A DNA stretch of 64,000 bases, taken from the NCBI RefSeq assembly GCF_003970925.1, contig NZ_RWJF01000001.1, positions 2,164,501-2,228,500 of the forward strand. Reading direction: 5' to 3'. The position numbers were made by a program, and so were the translations under genes. A model generated the notes under the pieces. That model was not told where the DNA came from and did no database searches. It saw only the letters and a program-made list of their open reading frames with translations. Positions 45,615-54,670 of this stretch are shown here, piece after piece (the first letter of the stretch is position 1; every line of letters starts with the position of its first letter). The stretch is from Sphingomonas ginkgonis. GTDB lineage: Bacteria > Pseudomonadota > Alphaproteobacteria > Sphingomonadales > Sphingomonadaceae.

Positions 45615-46724
45615 TTGAAAAACAAAACTCTGTCCAGGGTCCTTCATATTTCCGAGCGCGCCGCCTTCATCAACCAAGTCACCACTGCCGTACCGTCGCA
45701 GGATGTTCACAAGGCCTTTCTGGCCTGGGCCGAACAGCGCCTTCCGGATGAGCGGCAACGCTCCGTCTTCCGGCGCATGGCCGAGCGGTCGGGTATCAAC
45801 CATCGTTGGTCGGTGCTGCCCACGACGGCGGGTGGTGGTTCCCCGGTCGCCGACGGAGGTCTCTATGCGGATGCGCCGCCGCCGACATCGGAGCGGATGC
45901 GGATCTATGCGGAGACTGCGCCCGAGCTTGCGCTTGCAGCAATCGCGAAACTTGATGCCGGAGCAATCGCGCGGACTACTCACCTCGTGGTCGCAAGCTG
46001 CACGGGGTTCGTCGCGCCCGGGGTCGACCAGATCATTGCTCGCCGGCTCGGGCTCGCAAATCATGTCGAGCGCACGCTGATCGGGTTCATGGGCTGCTAT
46101 GCGGCGATCGCAGCGCTTCGGACCGCTTACCATATCGTTCGTTCGGAACCCGCCGCGCGCGTCCTCGTCGTAACGGTCGAACTTTCGACGCTGCATCTAC
46201 AGTTCACCGACGACATGGAGGCGCTCCTCGGCATGCTCCAGTTCGGTGACGGAGCCGCGGCGGCCATCGTCAGTGCCGACGCCACGGGGCTGCGGATCGA
46301 TCGGCCCTTCGCCATCGCGATGGAAGACAGCGAGACCCTCATCCAGTGGGCAATAGGCGAGACCGGCTTCGTCATGCAGCTGTCGGGGGAAGTGCCCGGG
46401 CGGATCGGGTCGGCGCTGGAAAAGCCATGGATCCGCGAGCGGATCCTCGACGCGGTCGACGCGGGAAAGATCGACAGCTGGGCAGTCCATGCCGGAGGCC
46501 GATCGATCCTGGATGCGGTGCAGCGCGGCTTCGATCTTCCGGCCAACGCGCTCGACCGGTCGCGCGAAGTGCTGGCCGACTTCGGCAACATGTCGTCCTC
46601 AACGCTGATGTTCGTTCTTGCAGCGATCCTCCGCCAATCGGATGAGGGCGAGCGCAGTGGCGTCGCGCTTGCCTTCGGACCAGGGCTGGCGGCCGAGGGG
46701 TTCCGATACGAGCGTGCGGCGTGA
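45615..46724 (+). CDS. Type III polyketide synthase
   Basis: 369 residues of the chalcone/stilbene synthase fold. The catalytic triad is present: Cys161 (GFMGCYAA), His292 (AVHAGGRS) and Asn325 (GNMSSST). It condenses an acyl starter with malonyl-CoA units to make resorcinol- or pyrone-type products. The start is TTG 45615 with AAAGGCGG next to it; no ATG fits the conserved N-terminus. It overlaps the methyltransferase gene by 4 bp (GTGA). Bacterial relatives often use long-chain fatty acyl starters for phenolic lipids, which is the favoured guess. Confidence 0.92.
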   Translation: MKNKTLSRVLHISERAAFINQVTTAVPSQDVHKAFLAWAEQRLPDERQRSVFRRMAERSGINHRWSVLPTTAGGGSPVADGGLYADAPPPTSERMRIYAETAPELALAAIAKLDAGAIARTTHLVVASCTGFVAPGVDQIIARRLGLANHVERTLIGFMGCYAAIAALRTAYHIVRSEPAARVLVVTVELSTLHLQFTDDMEALLGMLQFGDGAAAAIVSADATGLRIDRPFAIAMEDSETLIQWAIGETGFVMQLSGEVPGRIGSALEKPWIRERILDAVDAGKIDSWAVHAGGRSILDAVQRGFDLPANALDRSREVLADFGNMSSSTLMFVLAAILRQSDEGERSGVALAFGPGLAAEGFRYERAA

Positions 46725-47413
46725 TCGACCTCAAGGTTCGATCACGGCGAGAGGAGCAGATGGACTCCCCCCACCTCGCCTTCGAGGAATACGGGAAGGT
46801 CCTGGCCGATCTCGCCACGGTGAATTCGTGGACCTTGGCTGCTCGGCCGACCCTCTTGTTCCTGAAGTCGGCAGTCGGAGCTCGTCCGCGCTTTTCCGTT
46901 CTCGATGTCGGCTTCGGACGCGGCGACATGCTGTGTCAGATCGCCGCATGGGCGGTCCGAAACGGGAAGGAGGTCGAGCTGCATGGCGTCGATCTCAACC
47001 AGAAGAGCCTGGCGAGCGCGCTCGAGGCAACGGCGGGGCTGCCAGTTCAACTGCACGTCGGTGATTACAAGGACCTGCCCGGTCCATTCGATTGTGTCGT
47101 GAGCAGTCTGGTCGCGCATCACATGGGCGACTCCGAGCTGCATGACTTCATCGGCTACATGGAGGGTCACGCGAGGCTTGGCTGGCTGATCAACGACCTT
47201 CATCGTCACGCCTTCGCCTACCTCGGATATCCCTGGCTCGCTCGCCTGCTGCGCGTGCACCGCATCGTCCGCGAGGATGGGCAGCTCTCCATTGCCCGGA
47301 GTTTCCGCAGCGCAGATTGGGCCACTATTCTGGATGGCGCCGGCCTTCCCCCTGGTGCCGCGACGATCGCGCGCCACTTTCCGTTCCGGCTGTGCGTCGA
47401 ACGCCTGCGCTAA
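46721..47413 (+). CDS. Class I SAM-dependent methyltransferase of the PKS operon
   Basis: 230 residues. The SAM-binding motif I is VLDVGFGRGDML, followed by ELHGVDLNQKSL and a DCVVSSLVAHHMGDSEL region. The family is close to those found beside bacterial type III PKS genes. It probably O- or C-methylates the polyketide. GTG 46721 overlaps the PKS stop; ATG 46760 with a closely spaced GAGAGGAG is an alternative start. Confidence 0.87.
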   Translation: MIDLKVRSRREEQMDSPHLAFEEYGKVLADLATVNSWTLAARPTLLFLKSAVGARPRFSVLDVGFGRGDMLCQIAAWAVRNGKEVELHGVDLNQKSLASALEATAGLPVQLHVGDYKDLPGPFDCVVSSLVAHHMGDSELHDFIGYMEGHARLGWLINDLHRHAFAYLGYPWLARLLRVHRIVREDGQLSIARSFRSADWATILDGAGLPPGAATIARHFPFRLCVERLR

Positions 47414-48477
47414 TCATCGGCGGCGGCCCCGCCGGCTCAGCAGCCGCGATCATGCTCGCGCGAGGCGGCGTCGCGGCCACTCTTGTCGAGCGCCGGACGG
47501 AACCGCACGACGTGGTTTGCGGTGGGTTCCTGGGGTGGGACACTCTCGCGACGCTCGAGCGACTGAAGCTCGACATCTTCTCGCTCGGCGCACGGCCCAT
47601 CACCCGCCTTCGGCTCGTGAGCGGGCGCCATGTGCTTGAGGTCGGATTGCCACGGCAAGCGGCGGGATTTTCACGAAAGTCGCTGGACGCTGCTCTCCTG
47701 TCGCTTGCCGGTGCTGGAGGCGCGACCGTCAGGCGCGGCTTCGCGATTCGCGACGTCGATCCCGCTACGCGAACGGCGCGCCTCGAAGACGGTGAGGAAC
47801 TGACCGCCGAAGGGCTGTTCCTGGCGACGGGCAAGCATGAGCTGCGCGGCCTCGCGCGACCGCCAGACTTCACCAGAGAAGGCGCGGTCGGCTTGCGCAC
47901 CGTTCTCAGAGGCGGGCTCCAGGGCAAGCCGCTCGATGGTTGCGTTGAACTCCACCTTTTCGATGGTGGCTATGCGGGCTTGCTGATGCAGGAGGACGGC
48001 AGCTCCAACCTGTGTCTCTCGGTCACGAAGAAGCGATTTTCGCGGGCGAAATCGCCCGGCGCGCTGGTCAAGGCGCTCAAGGATGAAGCGCCGCTGCTGG
48101 GCGAGCGGGTCGGGCACGAAGACGAACGGCATTGGCAAGCTATCGCGGGCGTTCCTTATGGCTGGCGCGCGGATGATACGCGGGACGGGCTGTTCAGGCT
48201 TGGTGACCAGGCCGCGGTGATCTCCTCGCTGGCCGGCGATGGGGTCGCCATTGCACTGCAGAGTGGCATCTCGGCCGCGAAGGCTTTCCTGCGAGACGGA
48301 CCCAGCGGGGCGGCAGCGTATCAGACGGCATTTTCAAGACAGACCAAAGTCCCCCTGGGCCTCGCCGATCTTCTTCGCGGCGCCGCCGAGCGCCCTCTAA
48401 GCCGTCCTATCCTCATGCGGCTTGCTGCCGTGCCGGGCTTGGCGAGTTGGGTCTCGCGGCTGACCCGGATCACCTAG
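47392..48477 (+). CDS. FAD-dependent oxidoreductase of the PKS operon
   Basis: 361 residues of the geranylgeranyl-reductase/PHBH-like flavoprotein group. It has ALIIGGGPAGSAAAIMLARGG for FAD binding and FRLGDQAAVISSLAGDGVAIALQSG as the second FAD motif. GTG 47392 lets the dinucleotide fold begin correctly and overlaps the methyltransferase by 22 bp. It likely hydroxylates or oxidises the polyketide, for example to a quinone. Confidence 0.87.
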   Translation: MRRTPALIIGGGPAGSAAAIMLARGGVAATLVERRTEPHDVVCGGFLGWDTLATLERLKLDIFSLGARPITRLRLVSGRHVLEVGLPRQAAGFSRKSLDAALLSLAGAGGATVRRGFAIRDVDPATRTARLEDGEELTAEGLFLATGKHELRGLARPPDFTREGAVGLRTVLRGGLQGKPLDGCVELHLFDGGYAGLLMQEDGSSNLCLSVTKKRFSRAKSPGALVKALKDEAPLLGERVGHEDERHWQAIAGVPYGWRADDTRDGLFRLGDQAAVISSLAGDGVAIALQSGISAAKAFLRDGPSGAAAYQTAFSRQTKVPLGLADLLRGAAERPLSRPILMRLAAVPGLASWVSRLTRIT

Positions 48478-48550
48478 AACCCGTAAAGAGGGCATGGGCA
48501 GCCGCGACTTTCCGGATTGAACCTAGCGAGCAGTCGCGTAAGCCGATGTG

Positions 48551-50281
48551 ATGTCCACTCGCGTCCGTAATGCCTTGGCGGCTGTCCTACTTTCCATCGG
48601 CCTGCTCTTCTTCGTCCAGCTTCGTTCAAAACCTGCCGTCAGCGTCATCCCTGGTCTTGCCGGACCCACGACCAGGACACTCGTCCCGCCGCCGGTCGCA
48701 CCCCATGTCGAAGACTATGGCGGCGGCGGCGCAACGCGGCTCGGCGTGCTGGTGACCGATGTCGATTCCGACTGGATCGGCCTGGTACGCTCGCTGCGTG
48801 CGCGGGGCATCCCGGCGAATTTCACCCGCGACCCGGCCGAGGCGCTGCGGCATCGCGCGGTGCTGGCCTATCCGTTGATTTCGGGCAAGGTACTGAGCGG
48901 GGACCAGATCCGCGCCCTGGCGGCCTTCGTTCACCGCGGTGGCGGTCTGATGACGTTCGACCTGGCGGGCGGCGGCCTCGAACCCCTCTTCGGCATTCGT
49001 GGGGAGGTCCCGGGACGCGCCCGCTCAGCCATCCGCTGGGCTGGGAACAGCCGCAGGGAGGCTGCGAGCACCCCGCTGAACGCGCAGGGCATGGAAGCAA
49101 AGCTCGGAAGCCAAGGTCTTGCAGTCAGTACGGCCATGGTCTCGGCGCGATTCGACGATGGCGCGCCGGCACTGACCTGCCGGGCCGCGGTCGGACGAGC
49201 GTGCATCCTCGGTGTCGATGTCGGCTCCTATGCTAACCGAGCCTTCAACCTGCGCGCCGAGCCGCTCGCCGGCGGCTATGTCAATGGAGAGGCCGGTGGC
49301 CTCGACAGGCTGGTTGACGCGGTGCGCGACTTCTACGTTGCCAGCAAGCCGAACGCCTTCCTGATCGGAACCGCCCCGGCGCCGTACAGTGGAAGCCTGA
49401 TCGTCACCCATGATCTCGACGCCGGCAAGGCGCTGACCGACGCGCTTGCCCTCTCCGAGGCACTGCGCCGGCGCAAGGTCGACGCTACCTTCTTCATGCA
49501 GACGAAATATGTCCGCAACTGGAACGACGATGTCTTCTTCCGCGCGGACACGCTGCCGCAGCTCCGACGCCTACGGGCTATGGGGATGGAGGTCGGCAGC
49601 CATAGCGTATCCCATGCGCGGGCGTTCAATCAGTTCGAGTTGGGCGATGGAACCGAAGCCTACCCGGACTATCGGCCGTTCGTCAGCAGCCAGACGACCG
49701 CCCGCGGCGGAACGGTGCTGGGCGAGCTGCGCGTCTCCAAGCATCTCCTCGACGCCACGACCGGGCAGCAGACCATCGCCTTCCGGCCCGGGCACCTGCG
49801 CAATCCGGAGGTCTTGCCGCAGGCGCTCGCGGCGACCGGATACCGGTACACATCGGACCTGACTGCCCAGAATGCCCTGACCAACTATCCCTTCCAGCTG
49901 GCCTACGGCCGTCACGGGCCGAGTCTGGTACCCGTCTGGGAGTTCCCGGTCACGATCGAGGACGAGGCAGCGCCGCCCTTCGCAGCACGGCTCGGCGCGT
50001 CAATCGCGCTGGTGGAGCGGATCGCTTCCCACGGCGGCGTGGCGACGTTGCTGGTTCATCCCGACCATGGGCCGAAGCGCGATGCCGAGCTCGCATTGAT
50101 CGATCGGCTTCGCGGCCGATACTGGATCGGCGGGCTGAGCCGGTTTGGCGAATGGTGGCGAGCTCGCGATCTGTCCGCAATCGACTATGACGGGACGCAC
50201 GTCACGGCCCGCGGTCCGCTGCCGATCCACTCGGTGACCGTCTTCCTTCCCCGATCAGGCAAGACCCTGACGATCCGATAA
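48551..50281 (+). CDS. Exported polysaccharide-deacetylase-like protein
   Basis: 576 residues with an N-terminal anchor/signal (ALAAVLLSIGLLFFVQL). The first half (about 60-260) looks like a glutamine-amidotransferase-like domain without obvious catalytic residues. The second half has NodB/CE4 motifs: IVTHDLDAGKAL (metal Asp), VGSHSVSHARAF (His pair) and FRPGHLRNPEVL. It may de-N-acetylate an extracellular glycan. It follows the PKS operon after 73 bp on the same strand, but need not be co-transcribed. Confidence 0.75.
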   Translation: MSTRVRNALAAVLLSIGLLFFVQLRSKPAVSVIPGLAGPTTRTLVPPPVAPHVEDYGGGGATRLGVLVTDVDSDWIGLVRSLRARGIPANFTRDPAEALRHRAVLAYPLISGKVLSGDQIRALAAFVHRGGGLMTFDLAGGGLEPLFGIRGEVPGRARSAIRWAGNSRREAASTPLNAQGMEAKLGSQGLAVSTAMVSARFDDGAPALTCRAAVGRACILGVDVGSYANRAFNLRAEPLAGGYVNGEAGGLDRLVDAVRDFYVASKPNAFLIGTAPAPYSGSLIVTHDLDAGKALTDALALSEALRRRKVDATFFMQTKYVRNWNDDVFFRADTLPQLRRLRAMGMEVGSHSVSHARAFNQFELGDGTEAYPDYRPFVSSQTTARGGTVLGELRVSKHLLDATTGQQTIAFRPGHLRNPEVLPQALAATGYRYTSDLTAQNALTNYPFQLAYGRHGPSLVPVWEFPVTIEDEAAPPFAARLGASIALVERIASHGGVATLLVHPDHGPKRDAELALIDRLRGRYWIGGLSRFGEWWRARDLSAIDYDGTHVTARGPLPIHSVTVFLPRSGKTLTIR

Positions 50282-50472
50282 GCTGGCCGCAGCGTTCAAA
50301 GCAACAAGCTGACAAATAGTCATTCGGTGTTCGCCATGATCTTGAGCCTCGTGCACTTCCGTCTTCGGAGGGCGACCTGGCTGGCCCCTATGCGGCCGTT
50401 GGCTCAGCGGCCGGTATCAGGATTCGGTGTTGCCCAACTTTCCAGGGCACGTCCCCAGGCAACCCGCCGCTC

Positions 50473-51720
50473 TCAACGACCGGGTATCAGCGTCACCGGT
50501 ATTCGCAGGGTCGTGCGCACGTCGGGCGCGTCGCGAGTAGCACCGATTTCCACCCCCCAGTTGAGACTGGCGTCGTCAGTGACCCGGTAGGTCACACCGA
50601 ACAGGAAACGTCCAAGCTGCAGGTCCCGCGTCTTGGTCGTAACCGGCGTGGCCGTGCTGTTTGGAGCTGTCGAGACGGTGGTAGTCCGTGTCCCAAACGT
50701 CCAGTTGTGGGTGTAGCCGAAATTGATCGTTGCCCGCTCGTTGAGGCCGATTCCGATACCGGCAGTCGCAGAAACGGAGTCGCCCGGATCGACGTGGGTG
50801 ATCCGGACCGGGGCAATCAGCGTATCGACGCTTCGTCCAAAATTATGTGCATAGCCGAGGCTTCCGAACAGGACGGCAGGGTCGGTTGGAAGGATCGCCG
50901 TCATGCTCGGTGCTACGCTCCAGAAGCCGGCGCCTGTCGCCGCCCGCAGCTCCCGTCCGAGATCGTCACGCGGCACGGCAAAGGGACTTTCTCCCGTCGG
51001 AGCATTCACCTGCAGGTTGGCAACGAGGAACGGCCAGCCACCTCCCCCGCGTGTTACCTGGTACCGCAAGCTTGCCTCGACATCGCCGATGCCATTCCCG
51101 CGCGCGCTGCTCGCGATGGTTCCATCGGCCGATCCGTCAGCGAACGGCCGGATTGGTGCGAGCACGCTGCTGTCGGAGCGATGGATGAGCGGCAGCTTGG
51201 CACCGATCTCAAGCCGGTCAGTCAGTCCGTAGCGAAATCCCGGCGTTGCCTCGAGCACATCCTGATGACTTTCGTTGATATCGAAGATGCCGATCAGTAG
51301 CGTGTCCAGCAATGCGATGCCGCGGAACAGCGCCCGATTGCGGTCCGCCCTGGTATAGCCAAGCAGTAACTCACCGGTCAGCTGCCCTCGCCGAGTAATG
51401 AGCGCCCCCTGTTCGCCAAGGACTGCCACTTCGGGCGGCCGGTCAACATCCTTCGGTGCCTCTCCCACAGGTTGTGCGAGTCCAGGTTCTGTGGTGTTTG
51501 AGGCGGTCGGGCTCGCTACCGTTGAAGGCGTGGCAGCAGCAGCCGGGCCTGGAGACAGGCTATCGACGCGCTGCTCGAGCTGCTGGATCCGCTGCATGGC
51601 GGCCTGGAGCTGCGACCGGAGCGCGTCTACCTCTGCCTGCTGAGGTGCCGCGACAGCAGGAGGCGCGCCGCTCAAAGTTGCGAGGATCAAGGCTCCGAGA
51701 AAGAGAGTCTTCCGGCGCAT
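50473..51720 (-). CDS. fapF: FapF-like outer-membrane amyloid secretion pore
   Basis: 415 residues: signal peptide, a short coiled coil (VDALRSQLQAAMQRIQQLEQRVDSL, about 30-54), a Pro/Ala/Thr linker and a beta-barrel of about 12 strands ending RIPVTLIPGR. This layout is that of FapF, the trimeric pore that exports Fap amyloid subunits with its N-terminal helix as a plug. GGAGG precedes ATG 51720. It is the last gene of the Fap-like operon. Confidence 0.78.
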   Translation of the reverse strand: MRRKTLFLGALILATLSGAPPAVAAPQQAEVDALRSQLQAAMQRIQQLEQRVDSLSPGPAAAATPSTVASPTASNTTEPGLAQPVGEAPKDVDRPPEVAVLGEQGALITRRGQLTGELLLGYTRADRNRALFRGIALLDTLLIGIFDINESHQDVLEATPGFRYGLTDRLEIGAKLPLIHRSDSSVLAPIRPFADGSADGTIASSARGNGIGDVEASLRYQVTRGGGGWPFLVANLQVNAPTGESPFAVPRDDLGRELRAATGAGFWSVAPSMTAILPTDPAVLFGSLGYAHNFGRSVDTLIAPVRITHVDPGDSVSATAGIGIGLNERATINFGYTHNWTFGTRTTTVSTAPNSTATPVTTKTRDLQLGRFLFGVTYRVTDDASLNWGVEIGATRDAPDVRTTLRIPVTLIPGR

Positions 51721-51734
51721 CTTGCCTCCGAACG

Positions 51735-52298
51735 TCAACGGGAAAGAAGGTTGGCGGTGGCCAACGCAAGCTCGTCGATCCGCGGCAGGGCCGTCCCCAG
51801 ATTGTTCATGTTCGCGCCAGCCAGCTTGAGGTCGATGGTCGTCGCGACGTCGATGGCCCTGCCATCGGCCTGGTTTTGGATCACAGTCCCGGCAGCATCC
51901 CCGATCAGGGTGCTGACGTATGTTCCACCATCGGCGAAGCGGATCCTCGTGCCATTGCCCTCTTGTTCGATGGCCACGGGTCCGAGCGACGAGGGCGAGA
52001 CCGTTGCCAGGCCGCCCGACCCGTCGGCTCCCGCGACCGACAGCGAAGCCGACGATTCCTGGATGCTATATTGGCTGCGCAGCACGAGTTGGCCATCGAT
52101 CCGCGCCTCGCTGACCACCGCCATGGCGACCCGCAGCCCATTCGGGAGGTCGAACCCGCCCCGCAGCGAGGCGAGCACGGGTTCGGGGACCGGCGTTCCG
52201 AAAGACGTAGATCGCAAGCCGCCACTCGTGAGCGGGGCGGCGTGCGCGCTGGTCAGAGGCGCGCCGGCAAGGAGAAGCAACAAAGCTACTCGACGCAT
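51735..52298 (-). CDS. FapE-like exported protein
   Basis: 187 residues with a signal peptide ending AHA. The segment VPEPVLASLRGGFDLPNGLRVAMAVVSEARIDGQLVL contains the LRGGF...NGL motif found in Fap-associated proteins. A mid-region of beta-strands with VIQNQADGRAIDV follows. Position between the C39 protease and the pore matches fapE. It is translationally coupled to fapD (TGATG). The identification is by context and this motif. Confidence 0.6.
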   Translation of the reverse strand: MRRVALLLLLAGAPLTSAHAAPLTSGGLRSTSFGTPVPEPVLASLRGGFDLPNGLRVAMAVVSEARIDGQLVLRSQYSIQESSASLSVAGADGSGGLATVSPSSLGPVAIEQEGNGTRIRFADGGTYVSTLIGDAAGTVIQNQADGRAIDVATTIDLKLAGANMNNLGTALPRIDELALATANLLSR

Positions 52299-52993
52299 CA
52301 GAACTCTCCGAAGAAGGGCGCCGTGAGCCACAGCGCCTGAAGGCTGACAGGATTGGTGAACCGACCGTTCGTCGGCGCGCGAGCGACGCTGGCCCATTGG
52401 GCCCCGGCGTTGAACCGGCCTGCACGGGTGTCCGGATCGATGACGAAGTAAATGCCATTCCAAGCTTGTTCGAAGTGAGCGATGGGCTCAATCATCAGAC
52501 CGCGAGAGGGATCTCCGACGAGCACATTCTCGCCGGCAATGCCCTTGATCACGACGAAGTGCTTGTACCCTTTCATGTCGACCAGCGCGATGCCGGGGAC
52601 CTGGCGGCGCTGGATGTCGCGGAGGGATACTTTGAAGCCGTTGGCGGCCAGGCCGCGCGCCTCGAGATATCGCTTCATGTCGAGGAGCGAAAAGCCGAGC
52701 TTTCGGATTTGAGCTCGGTCACCGTTGCGCCACATGCCCTGGAACACCTGGGCTTCATCGACCGGGAGATCGTAGTGAAACCGCAGTAGCGACGCCAGCG
52801 AAGCGGAGCCGCAACTGAAGTCATACCGCTGCTTGAGCACGGTCGCGAACTTGCGGTCGAGCATGGTCCGGATCGGAGCACTGACATCGCCGATCGGGGT
52901 GGGTAGCAGGAACCTGGGTCCGACGGGCATTGCGGCCGACAGGAACAGGGCTGTCGCCATGCTTGCCACTGCCCGGCCAAGTCGAGCGGTCAT
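52298..52993 (-). CDS. fapD: FapD-like C39-family cysteine peptidase
   Basis: 231 residues with a signal peptide (SMATALFLSAAMPVG). A C39 peptidase domain has catalytic Cys61 in QRYDFSCGSASLASLL, His145 in YKHFVVIKG and Asp161 in VGDPSRG. FapD is a periplasmic protease needed for Fap amyloid biogenesis. The ATG overlaps the upstream small gene's stop (ATGA). Confidence 0.85.
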   Translation of the reverse strand: MTARLGRAVASMATALFLSAAMPVGPRFLLPTPIGDVSAPIRTMLDRKFATVLKQRYDFSCGSASLASLLRFHYDLPVDEAQVFQGMWRNGDRAQIRKLGFSLLDMKRYLEARGLAANGFKVSLRDIQRRQVPGIALVDMKGYKHFVVIKGIAGENVLVGDPSRGLMIEPIAHFEQAWNGIYFVIDPDTRAGRFNAGAQWASVARAPTNGRFTNPVSLQALWLTAPFFGEF

Positions 52994-53331
52994 GGTGCCG
53001 GTATGATGGCGATGTTCAGGGTCATGGCGGAGTTGATCGCCACGTTGTTGCCGCTGTTGGCATTGACCATCGTCAATCCCGACGCATTCTGGAAACTGCT
53101 GTCGGAAAAGGTCACGGTTCCAGTCACGCTCGAACCATTGACACTGTTGTTGCTCGACCGGGCATTCAGCGTGCTGGTCGCATTCTGATTTCCCGTCCCT
53201 CGCGCCGTGGTGGCGGCGAGCTTGTCCTCGGTAAGCGCCGGTGCTTCGAACCCCGACACGGTGGGAAGATTGCGCACGCTGGGCAGCGGCGTCGTGCCGG
53301 CCAGATCGGCGGCGACAATAATCCAGAACAT
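52990..53331 (-). CDS. Small Fap-operon protein, FapA/FapB-like
   Basis: 113 residues, Asn/Ser/Thr-rich, ending in alternating strands NASGLTMVNANSGNNVAINSAMTLNIAI. It resembles the C-terminal segments of Fap subunits. No classical signal peptide is seen at its start (MFWIIVAADLAG...). It sits between the main subunit gene and fapD and may be a minor amyloid subunit or FapA-like chaperone. GAGAGG lies 8 nt before the ATG. Confidence 0.6.
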   Translation of the reverse strand: MFWIIVAADLAGTTPLPSVRNLPTVSGFEAPALTEDKLAATTARGTGNQNATSTLNARSSNNSVNGSSVTGTVTFSDSSFQNASGLTMVNANSGNNVAINSAMTLNIAIIPAP

Positions 53332-53404
53332 GGGCGCCTCTCTCTCGATGTGGGAAGGTCCGGCCAGGCGCGGGAAGAACGCGCCTGACCGGTCGTTCCG
53401 CAAC

Positions 53405-54670
53405 CTACGGAGTGATGTTGCCGGTGGTCGCCGTGACGCTGATGTTCGCGTTCTGCGAAGCAGCCGCCCCCGTGTTCTGGTTGATTGCGCCCATGCCGGC
53501 GAAGTTGGCGAAGGATCCGCCCTGGTTCGACAGGCTGGTGTTCGCAGCGCCCGCCGTGCCGGTCGAGCCATTATAGTTGACCGACACGCCGGTGACGTAG
53601 CTGCCAAGCGCCGCCGACGACACCATTGAGCCGGAGCCGAAGCTTCCGGACGTCCGGGCCGATCCAGTCATGTCCGACATGTCGCGATTGTCGTTGCCGC
53701 TGTCAGTCAGCGAATTATCAATCGCATAGCCGCCATTGTTGGCAGCCACCCGACCGCCATTGGCCGTGCTGCTGTTCCTGTTGTCGGCTGCTATTCCGCC
53801 GTTGTTTGCGGCCACGGACCCGGCAGTAGACGTGCTGTTGTTCGTAGTGTTGGTGGCAGTTCCGCCATTGTTGGCGCCAACTGCTCCTGCATTCACGCTG
53901 CTCTGGTCGCGAGCGTCGGTGGCGGTTCCGCCATTGTTCGCGCCGACCGTTCCGGAATTGGCGCTGCTCTGATCGCGAGCGTCGGTGGCGGTACCACCAT
54001 TGTTGGCACCGACAGATCCTGCGTTAGCGCTGCTTTGATCACGCGCGTCGGTCGCGGTCCCGCCGTTGTTGGCACCAACGGTCCCTGCATTCGCCGAGCT
54101 GTTGTCGGTCCAGCTGTTGTCCGTGGTGCTGTTGTCGGTGTTGTCGGTGGCGGTACCGCCGTTGTTGGCCCCGACCGTCCCGGCATTTGCCGAGCTGTTG
54201 TCGGTTGTCGACCGATCGGTCGTGCTGTTGTCGGTTGAACTATTGTCGGTCGTGCTGTTGTTTGTGTTGTCGGTCGCGGTGCCGCCGTTGTTGGCGCCGA
54301 CCGTTCCCGCGGCAGCACTGCTGGCATCATTATAGTTGAGGTGGGTGGATGCGTCCGTCGAGCTGCTGCCGTTGTTCGCGGAATAGGCGCCATTGGCCGA
54401 ACTGCTGTTCGTCGAGGTCGCTCCATTGTTGGCCGAGTAGGCGCCGGAGTTGCTGCCATCCCAAGCTGATGACCCGTTGTTGGCACCAAGAGTGCCAGCG
54501 TTCGCTGAGCTACTGTCGGTCCTACTTCTTACCGAATTGTCGGTTGCCGTGCTGCTGTTGTTCGCAGCGTGGCTACCACTAGCGTCGCCCGAGATGGTTG
54601 ATTGGGCCAGTGCTGGCGTGGCGATCGTCAATGCTGCAACGGATGCAGTCGCGAGCAGAATTTTAAGCAT
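53405..54670 (-). CDS. fapC: Repeat-rich FapC-like amyloid fibre subunit
   Basis: 421 residues, exported (signal peptide MLKILLATASVAALTIATPALAQ). Residues about 30-321 hold about 12 short repeats with a G-x-V-x-ANNG-G-T-A-T-D core separated by Asn/Ser/Thr/Asp-rich linkers. The last 100 residues end in the Fap-like GAINQNTGAAASQNANISVTA. There is no Cys. The composition and context point to the major functional amyloid subunit. AGAGGAAG precedes ATG 54670. Classical FapC has three long repeats; this has many short ones. Confidence 0.75.
   Translation of the reverse strand: MLKILLATASVAALTIATPALAQSTISGDASGSHAANNSSTATDNSVRSRTDSSSANAGTLGANNGSSAWDGSNSGAYSANNGATSTNSSSANGAYSANNGSSSTDASTHLNYNDASSAAAGTVGANNGGTATDNTNNSTTDNSSTDNSTTDRSTTDNSSANAGTVGANNGGTATDNTDNSTTDNSWTDNSSANAGTVGANNGGTATDARDQSSANAGSVGANNGGTATDARDQSSANSGTVGANNGGTATDARDQSSVNAGAVGANNGGTATNTTNNSTSTAGSVAANNGGIAADNRNSSTANGGRVAANNGGYAIDNSLTDSGNDNRDMSDMTGSARTSGSFGSGSMVSSAALGSYVTGVSVNYNGSTGTAGAANTSLSNQGGSFANFAGMGAINQNTGAAASQNANISVTATTGNITP
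53708..54583 (-). repeat. Tandem coding repeats of the amyloid subunit
   Basis: About 12 imperfect repeats of roughly 48-75 bp, each encoding an ANNG-containing unit. Three to four neighbouring units (around 53895-54060) are almost identical, including GTATDARDQSS. This suggests recent expansion by slippage or recombination. Confidence 0.85.

Noticed and set aside
45432..46196. 254-residue minus-strand frame
   Set aside because: It overlaps the intact type III PKS; no ribosome site or recognisable domain.
53736..54582. Plus-strand repetitive frames
   Set aside because: They are translations of the amyloid repeats on the wrong strand.
53708..54583. CRISPR-like regularly spaced repeats
   Set aside because: The repeats are in frame, vary in length and encode the ANNG units of the amyloid subunit; no palindromic repeat or cas genes.
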